64,000 bases of DNA from Diphasiastrum complanatum (GCA_029204225.1 CM055102.1:49889260-49953259); one strand, 5' to 3'. Counted from the first letter of the stretch, positions 37,238 to 49,790 are shown. Program-made: numbers and translations. Notes: generated by a model from the letters alone, not told the origin.

Positions 37238-37677
37238 TTGGTACCCACCCGCCTTGGTCACATAGCCGACAACTTTGTATACACAATGGCGTTTGGCATT
37301 AGGGGTGACTCAGGTCCCTTCCTGATTGGCGGACGTTACGGTGACGGTGGGGCCTGGTCCTTACGCTCGTGTATCTTCCAATCAAATAGTTACAAAAATA
37401 AATTTCTATAAACTCAAGAGTGTTAAAAATAGAAAGAGAGCATTATGTAAAACCTTTTTCTAAAGTAGTTAGGAGGGTAGAAGAGTAGGCCCCATGGGCC
37501 TCACTTTCCACCTTGGAATCTAGGCCCACTCTTTTGGAAGGTGGAGGTTTGATTCCTCCGCATCTTTGGATTAGCCTAGTCCACCCATTTTTCCACAGAT
37601 GTTGACTCTTTCATCTACCTCCATGAGTTGTTGCAGCCTGCAATCATTCAGACAACAACATTCCATGGTGCAAGGCA

Positions 37678-37962
37678 ATGATTTTGAATGAAGCAGCTAC
37701 CGACAATCCACACATTAGCTTTCCATGGGGAGAAGCAATGATCTTGAATGCAGCAACGATCCATTCATTAAGGCGACAATTCACTGAAGCAATTGATGGG
37801 CTTTTTTCTGGATTTGTTTTGCCAATCTTGAACTCATTTTGGATTGCGTATTTGAATCGCTTTGCCTACACGATGATCCACATAGCAGCTTTCCACAGGG
37901 CAACAATGCTAAATGCAATAATGATCCATCCATTAAAGTGCCAATTCACTCAAGCAATTTAA
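37678..37962 (+). CDS. Hypothetical small ORF divergent from TFIIA-gamma, copy 2
   Basis: 94 codons, MILNEAATDN to QFTQAI, the counterpart of 14509-14811. It ends earlier because of a stop right after QFTQAI. It has the same internal peptide repeat. Function unknown; coding status uncertain. Confidence 0.28.
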   Translation: MILNEAATDNPHISFPWGEAMILNAATIHSLRRQFTEAIDGLFSGFVLPILNSFWIAYLNRFAYTMIHIAAFHRATMLNAIMIHPLKCQFTQAI

Positions 37963-38256
37963 GGGCTTACATCGATGTGATTTTATGTCATTTCCACTAA
38001 GTTGATCAAGAGCCTGTGAAGAATTGCCAAAAATTGGCAAATCTAGCTTGATCAAAAACCATGTAGTATAACGTAAATTTTGTACATAAGTGCATTCCAC
38101 ACATGTGAGGCCAAGATGCCACGTGGCAATCCACTCCTAATGTAGGTTAGGTCAAGTCCATAGGGTTGGTCATGTCCTTTTGGTAGTGATTCCTAGTTTA
38201 TAGGACCTAGATCCTAGTTTTAAGGTGAAAATTTGACCAACTAACTATCTACCAAG

Positions 38257-39420
38257 AAACACTTCAAAGTAGTTACATGTGAACACTTGTTTGAATCCAA
38301 ATGAACCTCATTATGGCTAATAATAATAGCTATTTTGAAAATTAGGACCATCAAGTGGACTATTCTTGGCACCCATGGTCAAGACCTAGTCAATTGGGAT
38401 TAACTCGAGACGTAACATCTCAGACTAAATATAGATCTTGACCTAAAGTTTGGCATGGTCCTTAACCACAATAAAAAGCGCTATTAGAAAAATTATAAAT
38501 TTTCACAATATTAGGTATACAAAAACTTAAAATTCCACAAAATGATTTATTCTAGTTTTTGCAACATTGTCCTATTGTCCATTTATTGTCATCTTGTGAT
38601 TGTTGAAGAGTACTTATAGCCAAGACTTTCTCAATTCCAAAAACAATCACATTACTTCTGTTATAAACTTTCATTTTAAACATAAAAAACAAGACAAGTT
38701 TACATCTCAAAAAATTATAGATCTTTACACATCTCTTGTTCTTTTTATATTTGATTTTTGTAATAATTTGTTTGTTTATATCTTATGAATGATAATTACA
38801 ACTCTCATCAATATCTTTGACAATTAATATTTCAATATATGGGAGAGCCACAACAAACTGGGTAAGAGAGATGTATTAATGATAGTGACTTGATAAAATT
38901 CTATTCTTATTGCAAATAATAAATGTTTTGATTTTTAGAGGTGTTAGATATTGCAAAAAACAAATGGCAAAATTAGAATTTAGTTCTTGGCATTTAACTA
39001 TGGAAAACTTTTGAAAACAAGGTAGTCAATTTTTTAATTCCATCAATGAATATTTAGATAAGTGATTGATTTTAGAGCATATTTCAAGGAATGTATATGG
39101 AGTAGACAAGTGATAGACCATTAAAAAATGTGAATAAGATGTGCTAGAAAGTGTAAAGAGTGTCGTTTTAGATCTAGAAACCTTAGAGAGTGCTAAATTT
39201 TTTTACCAACAAGATGACACTCGAAAGTTTGTGACATTTATATAGTGATTAAAGATTTTTTTTTAGATATTTAAATGAAAAAATAAATAAATACATGTGT
39301 CATAAGGTGTCTTAAATAAAAATATGCGTCTTGCAATAATTTACATGATGCTTTTAATATTAATTATCTTCGACCATTTCTATTTTTGTGTCTAAATTTT
39401 ACATTTATTAAAAGAGTTTT
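38257..39420. other. AT-rich unassigned region
   Basis: The first 60 bp match the 24075-24125 repeat (CACTTGTTTGAATCCAAATGAACCTCAT). The rest is AT-rich with no recognised gene or repeat. Confidence 0.5.
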
Positions 39421-40555
39421 GCGGATTCAGTGGCGAACCACAGACTTTCGAGGAAGCGATTGAATGTCCATAGAAGGATAGAGGATCCAAGCCATGAACG
39501 AAGAGATGGAGTCCATGAGGAAGAACCAGGTATGGACGTTGCAGCCATTACCACGTAAGCGCAAGACTGTCAAATGCAAATGGGTTTTCAAGCTCAAATA
39601 CGGACCAGATGGGAATGTCTCGAAATACAAGGCGAGACTGGTAGCGAAGGGATTTTCTCAAAGATATGGTATTGACTACACTGAAACCTTATCTCCTTGT
39701 TGTCAAACATTCATCCCTACGACTGTTATTTGCATATGCAACAGCTTATGACCTCAGAATCCACATTGTGGACGAGAAGATAGTCTTCTTGCATGGCGAA
39801 CTAGATGAAGAGGTCTATATGGATCAACCCCCAGGATATGTCTCGAATTCACTCCTGACTATGCATGCAGAATGCATAGAAGTATCTATGGTCTGAAACA
39901 ATCAGCTCAACAATGGAACAAGAAGAGGGATTAAGCCCTGAAATCATTAGGATTCAAGCCACTGTTGGTTGATTCCAATGTGTATGTCAGAGTCACAGAT
40001 GGGCAAATCATCATTGTGGCTATATATGTGGACGACACTTTGATACTTTGCAAGAGTGAGCAACTGATTGTTGAAGTGAAAGGAGACATCTCGAAACATT
40101 TCGAGATTGTGGATCTGGGAGAAGCCAGGTGTTACCTTGGCTTGCAGATTGAAAGGTAAGTTATACCTTCACCAGTCCAGATACACCCAGAAGTTCCTAG
40201 AGGATTTTGGGATGCTAAATAGCAAAGGAGCGAATACTCCAACGCTCACAGGGATGATACTGACAAACGATGACTATCCAAAAACTGAGGAAGACAGAGA
40301 ACAAATGCAGCTCACAACTTACAAATACAGCTCACTGATGTACCTTGCAGACAACACACGTCCTGATATTTCTTATTTAGTATTCAGGATGAGCTAATTC
40401 TGCACTAATCCAGGCTCGACACATTGGAAGATTGCAAAATGGATTTTGCAATATCTTCAATTAAGGAGGGATTGTGGCTTGTGTTATTGTTGTGATGCAG
40501 ATTTCAGGATGCTTTTCTACGGCGATGCTAGCTGGGCATCTCTCAAGGATGATTG
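39421..40555 (+). pseudogene. copia A RT/RNase H remnant
   Basis: It reads [48 protein letters not shown] and DLGEARCYLGLQIER, then RNase H text ending in the DASWASLKDD region. It is the same family as 3530-9372 and has frameshifts, for example near 39710 and 40155. The RNase H end is joined directly to a partial LTR at 40556, so about 0.5-1 kb has been deleted. Confidence 0.85.
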
Positions 40556-40849
40556 TACATGTCTCTTCTATGATGTATGATCTTGAATGCAAATGTGTCT
40601 ATTGTTATTTGTGTGTCTGATTCTCTCATTCATTTTAATTTCGCACATTGGTTGAAACTTTGTTGAATGCTACATTAGTTCATAAATGTAGATCAGTAGT
40701 GCCTGACTACATTCTGGAGGACTGTAGGAGTGATTCAAGTGGCAATGTCCAACAATCGCATCTAAACTCCATCCGAAATGCATTGAATTGTTGTTGCTTT
40801 GCTTTTGCAATTGTTTCACTTTTACGACCAAGATGACCCATCGTTCATC
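40556..40849 (+). repeat. End of a copia A LTR
   Basis: This is the reverse complement of about 8412-8706. It ends CCCATCGTTCATCA at 40849, after which an unrelated RT-like ORF continues. Confidence 0.8.
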
Positions 40850-42843
40850 ATCCTCTTCTTGCCCTCGTGTTCTATGTGCGGGCTATGGTCGCCTTTATGT
40901 GCAAGGTGCCGGTCTTTTTCGCCATCAAAATGCTTGCTCTGCTTTTCATGAACAACTCGCATTAACCTATGTCGACCTTGCACCTCATCCTGCTCCTACT
41001 TCGCCATCTGACTCGGCTTGGACCTGGATTCGCTCCCTTGATATTTTGACCACTTTTCACTTAGGTTTTCCTCGTCATCATCTTTATGCACACATACCCT
41101 TTGCCTTGAGCTTAGAGGTCCAGAGAGCTTTGTCCTTACCTTTGTCTCATCTGGCTTCCAACCCTTCTGATATCGCAACTTGGCATGTCTTTTTGTTTTT
41201 TCCTCTATGGTGTCTGCCTCTACCTCCTCGGGGTGGTGATGCTGGTCACAGGAAAACTCGCAACAGGATTCGTCGCTTTATGTCAGGAAATTGAGAAAAT
41301 CTGCAAGAAGAGCATTTCCTTCGCTGTCATGTGCTTGCTACTTGGGATTCAACTTCGGATGGTGTTTCTATATCCCATGTTCATTGTCAGTTGCGTTGTT
41401 GTGTTTTACTTGGGCAAGTGGGTGAGTATTCTCGTGCAGCTCATGCTCTAGCTCCTACTAGTCCAGCTTCTCCTTCTGCTGCCACCCTTCAGGCTTTGGA
41501 GCTTTTTCATCCACCGACAAATGACTGTCTTCTCTCTTTTGTTAAAGACTTTGAATCTAATTCTGATTTGCAGCTCTCAAAATCTCATTTTCTTAATGCT
41601 TTTCTACGCAACCCTCATCTGTCAAATGGGGGTCCTTTTGGTATGGTTTTTGAGCATCTTCGTGACTATTTCTCTCTTGATGATTCTGCTGGCGGGTTTG
41701 GTTTGCTCTTCTGTAGCATGTGGGCATATTCCTCTTTGTATTGCTCGTATTCTTGGTGCTGCTCGTTTGATAGCATTGGATAAGCTTGGCGGTGGCATGC
41801 GTCCCATTGTTGTTGGAGAGGTTTTATACAGTTTCTAGGGCTCTTGGTTTTCAGCTTCCTGACAGTTTTCATGACCACATGTTTCCTCATCAGTTTGGTT
41901 GTGCTACTCCTGGCGGTTGCAAGACAGTCACACATGCTTTGCATACTACCTTGGATCTTCATCCTGATTGGGTTGTCCTTCAAGTGGATGTTAAAAATGT
42001 TTTCAATTCTATTTTGGCCATTTTCCAAGTACTTCATGCGGCTAACGGTCTTCTCGCTCAGCTCATCCTATTTGTTCGCTCTTTTTATTCCATGGATGCG
42101 CCTCTATATTTCAGTCATGCTTCTCACTCGGGTGATGTTTTGGTTATCCCTTCTACTGATAGTATCAGGCAAAGTGATCCCTTGGGTGGTGTTCTTTTTG
42201 CTTTGGCGCACTTTCAAGCATTGCATGCTTCTTCTGCTACTTTTCCTTCTTGTTTGTTTCCCTCTATTGCTAATGACACGCATATTATGGGATCTGCTAA
42301 TGACATCTTTTCGGCTTTCCTACATTTTTCTCATCAATTTTCGGCTTTGGGCCTCACTGTGAATCCCTCTAAGTGTGTTGCTTGGTGTCCTAAGAGCCTC
42401 CTTCCTGAGCTCCCTTTACCTACAGGTTTCAATACCCTGGTTGATGGGATTTGAGCGCTTGGTATTCCTATAGGTTTCTCAGACTTTGTTCCTCTTTGCA
42501 GGACACTTTGGGCGTGCATCTTCGTCACGCTGATTTGCTACCAAAGCTTGGCAATGCTCAAGTTGCTCTAGGGATTCTCACTCAATGCTTCGCTCAACGG
42601 CCAAGTTATATTCTACGGTGTGTTCCTCCCTCTCCTGATGTTTTGGCTTTGCTACAAAATTTTGATAATACTTTATCAAATATTTTGGATCGCTTGATGG
42701 GTTCAGAATCCTTTCATATTCCCAATGGCCAGTTCATTAAGCGACAAGTCTCTCTTCCCGCTTCTTCCGGAGGTGTTGGTCTTACTTGCACAACTTCTAT
42801 TGCTCCAGCTGCTTATGGAATGTTGTTACAGGTACAAAAGTAA
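40833..42843 (+). pseudogene. Non-LTR-type reverse transcriptase pseudogene
   Basis: It falls in four overlapping frames (40833-41294, 41331-41783, 41786-42454, 42451-42843). The N end has a Cys/His cluster, CAGYGRLYVQGAGLFRHQNAC, resembling a zinc finger. The core reads ALDKLGGGMRPIVVGEVLY, QFGCATPGGCKTVTHA, VDVKNVFNSI (motif A), RQSDPLGGVLFALAHFQ (motif B) and SIANDTHIMGSA (motif C, where A(D/N)D is expected). The C end has GGVGLTCTTSIAPAAYGM. There is no YVDD or integrase, so this is not copia. Motif C has lost its first Asp. The ATG lies in LTR sequence and the 3' end runs into a copia gag fragment, so the true ends are missing. Confidence 0.75.
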
Positions 42844-43058
42844 AACTTGAAGACGACGACTCAAAGTGAAAATCGAAGGATGGTAAAGCTTTTGCACTTA
42901 TTATCCCCAATATATCAGATACACAGATTGGACACATAGTTGAAGCTAAAATGCCAAGAGACGTTTGGGACATTTTGAACTCACTATATGACGTGAGGGA
43001 CGTAACTACTAAGTTACATCTACAAAATAAATTCTTCACATTCAAAATGTCTATTGTT
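42838..43058 (+). pseudogene. copia D gag fragment
   Basis: It reads KDGKAFALIIPNISDTQIGH and RDVWDILNSLYDVRD, matching the gag at 55140-55320. It is truncated at both ends. Confidence 0.75.
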
Positions 43059-43486
43059 GATTCTACATTTTGCATTTACTCATCATTAAAATCAATCTTT
43101 TTGTCAAAATTGTGATCTTTGTAGCTTGTGCTTGGATAGGAGATTGTTTTGATTGTTATATAAAAGTTCAAATTGACCTTATAAGAGTGATTTAGAGTGG
43201 CATTTATGTGCAATTAGATCATCTTTTCTTAGTTTGATTGGATCTTTATAAGCCTTATAAAGTTTAGATCAAGGAGTCAATTTGGGTCATTTTTCTACAT
43301 CAAGCAAGCTAGTTTCAATTTGTATCTTTTTCAACAAAATTAATTGAGCTCAATACCAAATAGCATCTTGTTGAGAACTCATTTGTTGATTATTCTCAGG
43401 TCCCTAGATAGTGGGATAGCTAGTACTTGCATCCTTTCTATTGTGTATCCAATCTTAGATAATCAATCTATTGTTTACAGAAGGAT
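43059..43486. other. Unassigned spacer
   Basis: AT-rich; possibly leader sequence of the following copia gag. No motif was recognised. Confidence 0.3.
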
Positions 43487-44757
43487 GGCATCCATGAATG
43501 CTTATCTTTTGGATTCTAGTGATAGGTTGAGGAAATAAAAGTATTATATTTGGAAACTAAGAATGTAATCAATCCTTATAATTCAAGATTTGATGGATAT
43601 AGTGAGTGGGGATGAGGATGAGCCTATCTTCCCTCAATAATCCACTAAATACAAGAAGAGGTTCAAACTAGCCCTTCGTTGTATCAAAATGAATGTAGCC
43701 AACGAGAATGTACCTCAGACCAAGAGGTTTGGGAGTCCCTTCAAAAGGTTTATGAGTCAAAGAACACTACAAGATTGCTTGGGTCAAGGATTTAAACAAA
43801 GAACTTTCCTTTATAGGAGAATCTATGAAGGAAGATGAACTTGCACAACTAATCTTGAATGGCCATTGTGTATATTTCTCTAACTTGGTGCAAGGATATG
43901 CCATAATGGGCAAATTTCCCTTACTTGAAGATCTTCAAGGTGTCCTCATGGCCGAGAATAGGAGACAACACTTCAATGCAAGGATGGATAGGCTCTCTAT
44001 CCATGATGGAGATGATCAAGCACTCTTCACTAAAGGCAAGGGCACAACCAAGAGCAAGGGAGCCACATTCAAGAAAGCAAAGATTGAAGATCAAGATGGA
44101 TCTTCAACTCCAACTCAAGCAAGACCAAGAAGGACAAGTCCAAGATCAAATGCTACTAATGTAACAAGATGGGGCACTATGCCTCGGAATGCTTCAAGAA
44201 GAAGCAAGCACAAGGACAAGCAAAAATCATCCAAGAGGAGGAAGAGATTCCACATGAGGACTCACTAATGATGTCAAGCTTTTCTTCATCAAGCTTGAAG
44301 GGGGAAGATCCATGGTGGATAGATAGTGGGGCAAGTTCCCACATGACAAGTCAGATGTATTACTTTTCAATCAAGTCTATTTTTATAGCCAATGATGATG
44401 TTTGTAAGATAGAAGGAGTAGGTTCTATCCCCTTGTGCTTAGGATCTTCAAGAAAGGTCAATGTTCAAGGAGTCTTGTACATTTCTAGCATCACTGAGAT
44501 CTACTTAGTGTTGGAAAAATGGTTGATAATGGTTTTTGTGTGGAATTCCCTTCTAATGAATGTTACATAAAGAAGAAGGGCAAAGCTATTCGAAAGGCAC
44601 TAGACTTGGAAAGCTTTACAAGTTAGATGCTTTTGTTGACACCAATGTTGTGATGCTAGCCGAGAAGAACAAATTGTCAAATTTTGATCTTTGGCACAAG
44701 AGACTTGGACACATCATTCCTGATATCTTGTCCCTACAGTCCTCAACAAAATGAGGC
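43487..44757 (+). pseudogene. copia gag-protease remnant
   Basis: It starts MASMNAYLLDSSDRL. Gag text includes IIQDLMDIVSG and LAQLILNGH, a zinc knuckle with one stop (CNKMGHYASEC), protease WWIDSGASSHM and DLWHKRLGH. It then jumps to PYSPQQN, normally deep in integrase, at about 44730, so an internal deletion is present. At about 44757 it meets a minus-strand copia head-to-head. Confidence 0.82.
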
Positions 44758-46061
44758 AGCTGATAGGTATTTGCTCCCTTGAAACACATCCAACTTGGTT
44801 AGCAATAACACATGCATCTAGATTGAATAGCTTTCCTTGCCTTTTACCTTTTCCAATCAAGATATCCTTCCTTTTGATCATACACGCATCTCCATCAAAC
44901 TCAACTTTGAGGCCTTTACTTAGCAATTGGCTCACATTAAGCAAATTCTTGGTAATAGATGGAATAAACAAGACATCCTCCAAATGAACATTCCTATTTG
45001 TAGAGAGAGAAATAGAAATTGTGCCAATCCCTTTGATTGCACACTCACCATGATTGGCCATGTAGATCACCCTCTTGTCATTTCCATATGCCAACAAAGA
45101 AGTGAAGTACTCTTTGTGAAAAGTCATGTATGAACTTGCTCCACTGTCAATCCACCATCGATCTAGATCTCCTTTATTAGCAAGCATACATGAAGAGATC
45201 ACAAAGCATCATCAAATTTTGCATCTTGTACATCCAAACCATCCTCATCAAGAGTAAGATTAACTTGCTTGTCTCCTTGATCTCTCTTCTTCTTGTAGCA
45301 CTCACTTGCAAGGTGTCCTTTGATGCCACAATAGAAGCACTTGAGCTATGATCTATCTTTCTTTTTGCCATTTGAAAAAGCATCCACTTGATCTTTCTCT
45401 TTAGACCACTTACTTTTGATTTCTCCCTTGATGAATATAGCCTCTTCTCCAACTTGAGATGTTGATGAATATCCACCTCTTGCTTGAAGCCTATATTCTT
45501 CATTGATCAAGATCTCTTGAACAATCAAACTTGGAAAAGTTCTTTGAATAGAAAGACTGTGAACAATGTTAGCATGAGCATCCAAGAATCCATTAAGATT
45601 AACTTGAACAAGCTCTCCTTCCTTAATGTTATCATCAATGCAAGCCAACTCATCATTCAATGCTTTCAACCTCAAAATAAAAGTATTTGAACTTTCTTCA
45701 TTCTTTTGCAAACAAGAAAATATTTGCCTTCTTAGAGTCAACACTCTAGAAGTAGACTTGGATTCATAAAGCTTCTTCAATGAATCCCAAGAATCCATAG
45801 ATGAAGTACTCTTACCAACTTCCTTTGAGAAGCTCATTGGTAACATTCATCTTTAACATGTGTAGAGCCCTTTTGGCCCTCTTGTCATACCTCATTTGAT
45901 CTTGTTGTATTGATGGTCTCTCCTCCAAACCTACAATAATATCCAAAACATCATTTATCATTTATCTCAATAATATCATTTATCCTCACCTTCCACAATG
46001 TATAGCTACTTGAGGTAAGTCTATCATTGGCTTCCAACATGACTCCACTTGATGTAGCCAT
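44758..46061 (-). pseudogene. copia gag-protease remnant, minus strand
   Basis: ATG 46061 opens MATSSGVMLEAND. Then come KRALHMLKMNVTNE, SKSTSRVLTLRRQIFS, the zinc-knuckle region, protease WWIDSGASSYMTF and the following linker to LFNLDACV. It is broken by frameshifts and cut at about 44758. Its leader leads to a primer site and LTR at 46531-46988. Confidence 0.82.
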
Positions 46062-46530
46062 GTAGCAATGACCCGATCCTCTCTTTCAACCTGTTTCAAT
46101 ACACAAAGCACTCCTTAAACAAGAACAAATGTTTTCAAAGAAAATCACAAAAATATGAAACTTCTCAATTCTCTTCTAGATCTTATACCAAGAAAATGAA
46201 ATCCAGCAACTTCACTATCTAGAGATCCAATCAAAATTAGGGTTTTGACAAAATTACAAAAAATTGAATATCTCAAAATCCATATGCAAATGCCAAAATC
46301 TTGGTATGCAATCTATTAGCCACCACTTAGCCAAATCCAACATGTGAATTGAAATATCAGAATTGATCAAGTTTATGAACTTGTATAGGGATTTGATCTA
46401 CAAAAGGTCCAATCTACAAATGCAAGAAACTCGATTTTGGTGTAGAATCCAATCTAGCATGTTCTAGCATTGATATCTTCTCCAAATCATTGATAGATGT
46501 GATTGCCTTCTTCATAAACTGAAACACAAG

Positions 46531-46541
46531 CTCTAATACCA
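46531..46541 (-). promoter_or_regulatory. Primer binding site
   Basis: The minus strand reads TGGTATTAGAG, directly after the LTR end CTTTCACA. Met-tRNA type with one change. Confidence 0.75.
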
Positions 46542-46988
46542 TGTGAAAGATTTGGGACCAATTCAGATCCAAACCTACTAAGATCTTTGGATACAAAAAC
46601 AAGCTACTCCACCAATCTTGCCAATGTAGAAAAATCAGCATCTACACAAAAAATGGGATGCAAACTCTAATAGAACCTGATAAAACATGAATCAAAACAT
46701 AAATAGAAGCTAATGTCCATATAGCAATAGTACCCTACTGTATTTCACACGTGTGAACTTGAAAATAGCTAATATTGATCCTTCTACACATAGAATTGCA
46801 AGATGTCACAAGTATAGTGCACCAATGGATAGTAGAACCAAGAAAACCATGTATAATCATGAATGAGATAAGAGAGAGAGAAATATTTCTTTTCCCATGA
46901 GTTACATCTAAATCTAATATAAAGTTGGCCTCAATTTGCCAAATATAGAAATGTAGCAAATATGATTGAACTACTTGAATTTTTCACA
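46542..46988 (-). repeat. 5' LTR of the minus-strand copia (447 bp)
   Basis: TGTGAAAGATTT to ATTTTTCACA on the plus strand (TG..CA). CACACGTGTG is at 46746-46755. Much of its length resembles the reverse complement of 541-1189 (for example ACAGTAGGGTACT and GCAATTCTATGTGTAGAA). Confidence 0.85.
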
Positions 46989-47037
46989 GTTTTTGATCAA
47001 GCTAGATTTGCCAAATTTTTGGCAATTCTTCACAATT
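46989..47037 (-). repeat. Fragment of the TGTGAAGAATTG LTR-like repeat
   Basis: Reverse complement of the start of 14846-15234 (GAAGAATTGCCAAAAATT.GGCAAATCTAGCTTGATCAAAAAC). It is the only piece of the TFIIA unit seen apart from TFIIA. Confidence 0.7.
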
Positions 47038-47413
47038 TTATCTTCATTTGTCAAACAAATTATGCTCCAAGTTTGCTAAAGAAGTTTAAGATGCAAGATT
47101 GCAAGTATGTAGAAACTCCCATGGAGCAAGATGTAAAAGTGCCTAATAAAGATGATGAAAGATCCTTCATGGACATCACTTTGTATAGACAACTTATAGA
47201 CTCCTTAGTGTGGCTAGGTCAATACATGCAACATCCATCGAACATTCATTGGAAGAAAGCTAAAAGGACCTTGAGGCACATCTCGGGGAACTATGTTCAT
47301 TCCGACCAAACAGATGGTTGCTGATATATTCACTAAACCCTTACACAAGAGATTGTTTGAAAGACAGAGAGCCAGCCTAGGAATCACAAAACTACCACGC
47401 TTTGAGAGGGAGC
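47038..47413 (+). pseudogene. copia RT/RNase H end
   Basis: It reads ICQTNYAPSLLKKFKMQDCK, ETPMEQDVKVPNKDDERSF and QYMQHPSNIHWKKAKRTLR. It then jumps to TKQMVADIFTKPLHKRLFER, an internal deletion of most of RNase H. The polypurine tract GAGAGGGAGC lies at 47404-47413. Confidence 0.8.
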
Positions 47414-47795
47414 TGAAGAAACTTGAAGTTTCTACCCACAAAGCTCTTCTAGTTTGTGATCACATACCTACAAATATACACAAAAAAAAGCCAACATGCT
47501 TTGTTTGCATAAATACTTGCAAAGGCCCAACAGGCTTTGACCGCAACCACAATGCAAATCAATTGCAAAGGCACCACTAAGGCACCGCTTGACCAATAGC
47601 AGGATACCGCCGAGGCACCGCACAGACTCCGCTAGAGTATCACCTTCTGTCTGTATGCAGTCCATGAGCAAAGATTGCAACTTGATCCCACGACAACTTG
47701 CAAAGAAGACAAACCACCAAGGCATCGAAGACCTACCACAAACCAACCGCCAAGTCTTCACTGGAGAACCGCCAGTCAACATATGTGGTCTACAT
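47414..47795 (+). repeat. Putative start of a 3' LTR
   Basis: TGAAGAAACTTGAAG follows the polypurine tract, as TGAAGAAAC does in copia A. Its end was not found. The inner part has repeated AGGCACCGC blocks. A 160-codon minus-strand frame here is unrecognised and probably chance. Confidence 0.5.
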
Positions 47796-48093
47796 TGTGA
47801 AGAATTGTAAGACATATCTATCTTACATATGTTAATTTCGGGGGTTCTACCCATGTAAATTGATTGTACATATTCAAGATGTGTGAATTGAGCACATATC
47901 CTTGTAGAATAGGGCGAGTTTGGGTAAGGTAGATCAAGTTCTAATGACATGCATAAAGTCTAGTTGGTCTAGTATGACAAGTAACAATGTATGTCTAGAT
48001 TGACATGCATGTAGATTTACACATGGAAATGGTCTAACATGACCTTGTAGAAACTCGAGCCATCATAAATGCATTGTGTCCTAAGTTTCCATT
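47796..48093. repeat. LTR-like piece starting TGTGAAGAATTG
   Basis: Only the first dozen bases match the copia B LTR start. The rest (ACATGCA-rich) is unassigned and leads into a copia gag frame. Confidence 0.35.
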
Positions 48094-49790
48094 GTGACAT
48101 GCAAGGCATGCAAATATAGTAATGAGGCTCAGAGGTTCAGAGGCTCAAAGGCTCAAAGGTTCAAGAAGAGAGCAAGGATTGCTCTTCATATCATCAAATT
48201 GAACATCTCTGATGAGATGTTGAGAGAAATAAGTTCATGTATCTCAGCCAAGCAGACTTGGGAAACTCTTAAGAACATTTTTGAGGCAAAGATCACATCA
48301 AGACTACTTACACTTAGAAATCAGATCTTTTCTAGTTTACAAAGAGTTGATGAAAGTGCTTCAAGTTTTGTAATGAGAGTTAAAGATATTCACAGAGACA
48401 TAGCATGCATAGGAGATACTCCAGAGAACAGTCAACGTGTTCAAGTAGTCCTTAATGGACTTAGAGAAGAGTATTCAAAGGTTGTGCAAACTTATGCTAT
48501 CATGGAGGAGCTACCATCTATGGAGGCTCTGCATGATATTCTTATTGCTGAAGAATATGGGCAAACGAACAAGCTGATGAAGATCAACACACTTTCAAGG
48601 AAGGATGGTGGTTGTGGCAAAGCTCACTTTGCCAAGGACACGTCAAGAGGGTGGACCAAGAACAAATTTTCTCAAGCCTTCACCAAGGACAAATCAAAGG
48701 ACAAAGACCAAGGAGGAGTAGAAGATGATTCAACTCATTCTTCTATCTTCAAGAAGAAGACTCAAGAAGATCAAGCCAAATATATCATAGAAGACTCACA
48801 TCCTCTTTACCCTTTAATGATGTATCTTGGTATATTGATAGTGGAGCCACAACTCACATGAGTTACTCCAAGAGTTCTTTTATTTCTATTGAACCTTATC
48901 AAGAACATCAAGAATCAATATACAATGTTGTTGGTGATGCATGTTCAATTGAAAGAGTTGGAATTTGCTCCTTGGATCTTTCATCTTCTATGAGTTTATC
49001 ACCTTCCAATGTACTTTATGTTCCTAATCTCACAAAGAATGTGATTAGTGTTGGAAAGTTATTTGATGATGGTTTTGAAGTTGAATTTAATGTCAATAAT
49101 TGTTTTATAAAGAAAGGTGATGAGATCCTAGCAATTGGATCTAGATATGGAGGCATTTTCAAGTTAGATGTGCATGAGAATGCAAGTACTTGTGATTTTG
49201 CATTGATGACTTGTGTTTCCAAGGAAGAAGTATGGCATGGGAGATTGCATGTTTCCAATTTCAGATCTATGCATTCAATAGTCAGGGAGATCAAGCCAAG
49301 AGTGGCTTATTCTATGGCAAAATCACATATGGATCCATATTTGATGTCTTCTACCAAGACAAAACATCATATCGAGTTGGAACACTTGGATGTTGACCTT
49401 TCTTCATCAACAAGCAAGGAAGTTGCCTCCTGATTTTCTACTCTTATTGATGGTTTCACAAGTAACCAATGGCTATGTCTTGTCTCTTCAAGTTTCATGG
49501 TGCATGTCTATTTTTCATTATGAAAAGCTTTTGGAGTTATGGAGCTGTTTTAAGGAGTGCACTATATGGAGTCTTGTTGAACTATAAGTCTAAGGATGTG
49601 TACCTTAGTGTTCTTGAAGGTTATCGCTTTGCATGTGGTTTCTTGGAAGGAAAGAAGGATGGAGATCCAAGCTTATGGATCATGGTTGGATGCTTATCCA
49701 CCAAGGAAGGCTACATAGCCTTTACACTCTCGAAGGTGTTTGAGCATGGAGATGTTATTGCTTTTCATGAAGATCTAGTTTCAATCTTGT
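48094..49790 (+). pseudogene. copia (B-like) gag to integrase remnant
   Basis: Gag: IALHIIKLNISDEMLREI, ITSRLLTLRNQIFSSL, QVVLNGLREEYSKVV. Then protease remnant with VEPQLTHMSYSKSSF, NVLYVPNLTKNVISVGKL, EEVWHGRLHVSNF (pre-integrase, second His lost) and a ruined integrase core after 49433. The zinc knuckle appears deleted. It parallels 26700-28750. Confidence 0.85.

Larger units (their letters stand above)
36195..38256 (-). repeat. TFIIA-gamma repeat unit, copy 2
   Basis: It shares TAAGTCTATGG through CAACTAACTATCTACCAAG with copy 1. It is then cut at about 38256 by sequence related to 24075-24125. Relative to copy 1 it lacks the SINE, lacks 7 bp near 37338, and has about 95 bp extra at 37545-37640. 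Confidence 0.85.

Noticed and set aside
47468-47950. 160-codon minus-strand frame with many Cys
   Set aside because: It lies antisense in a putative LTR, matches no family, and no related open frame was seen in other LTR copies.
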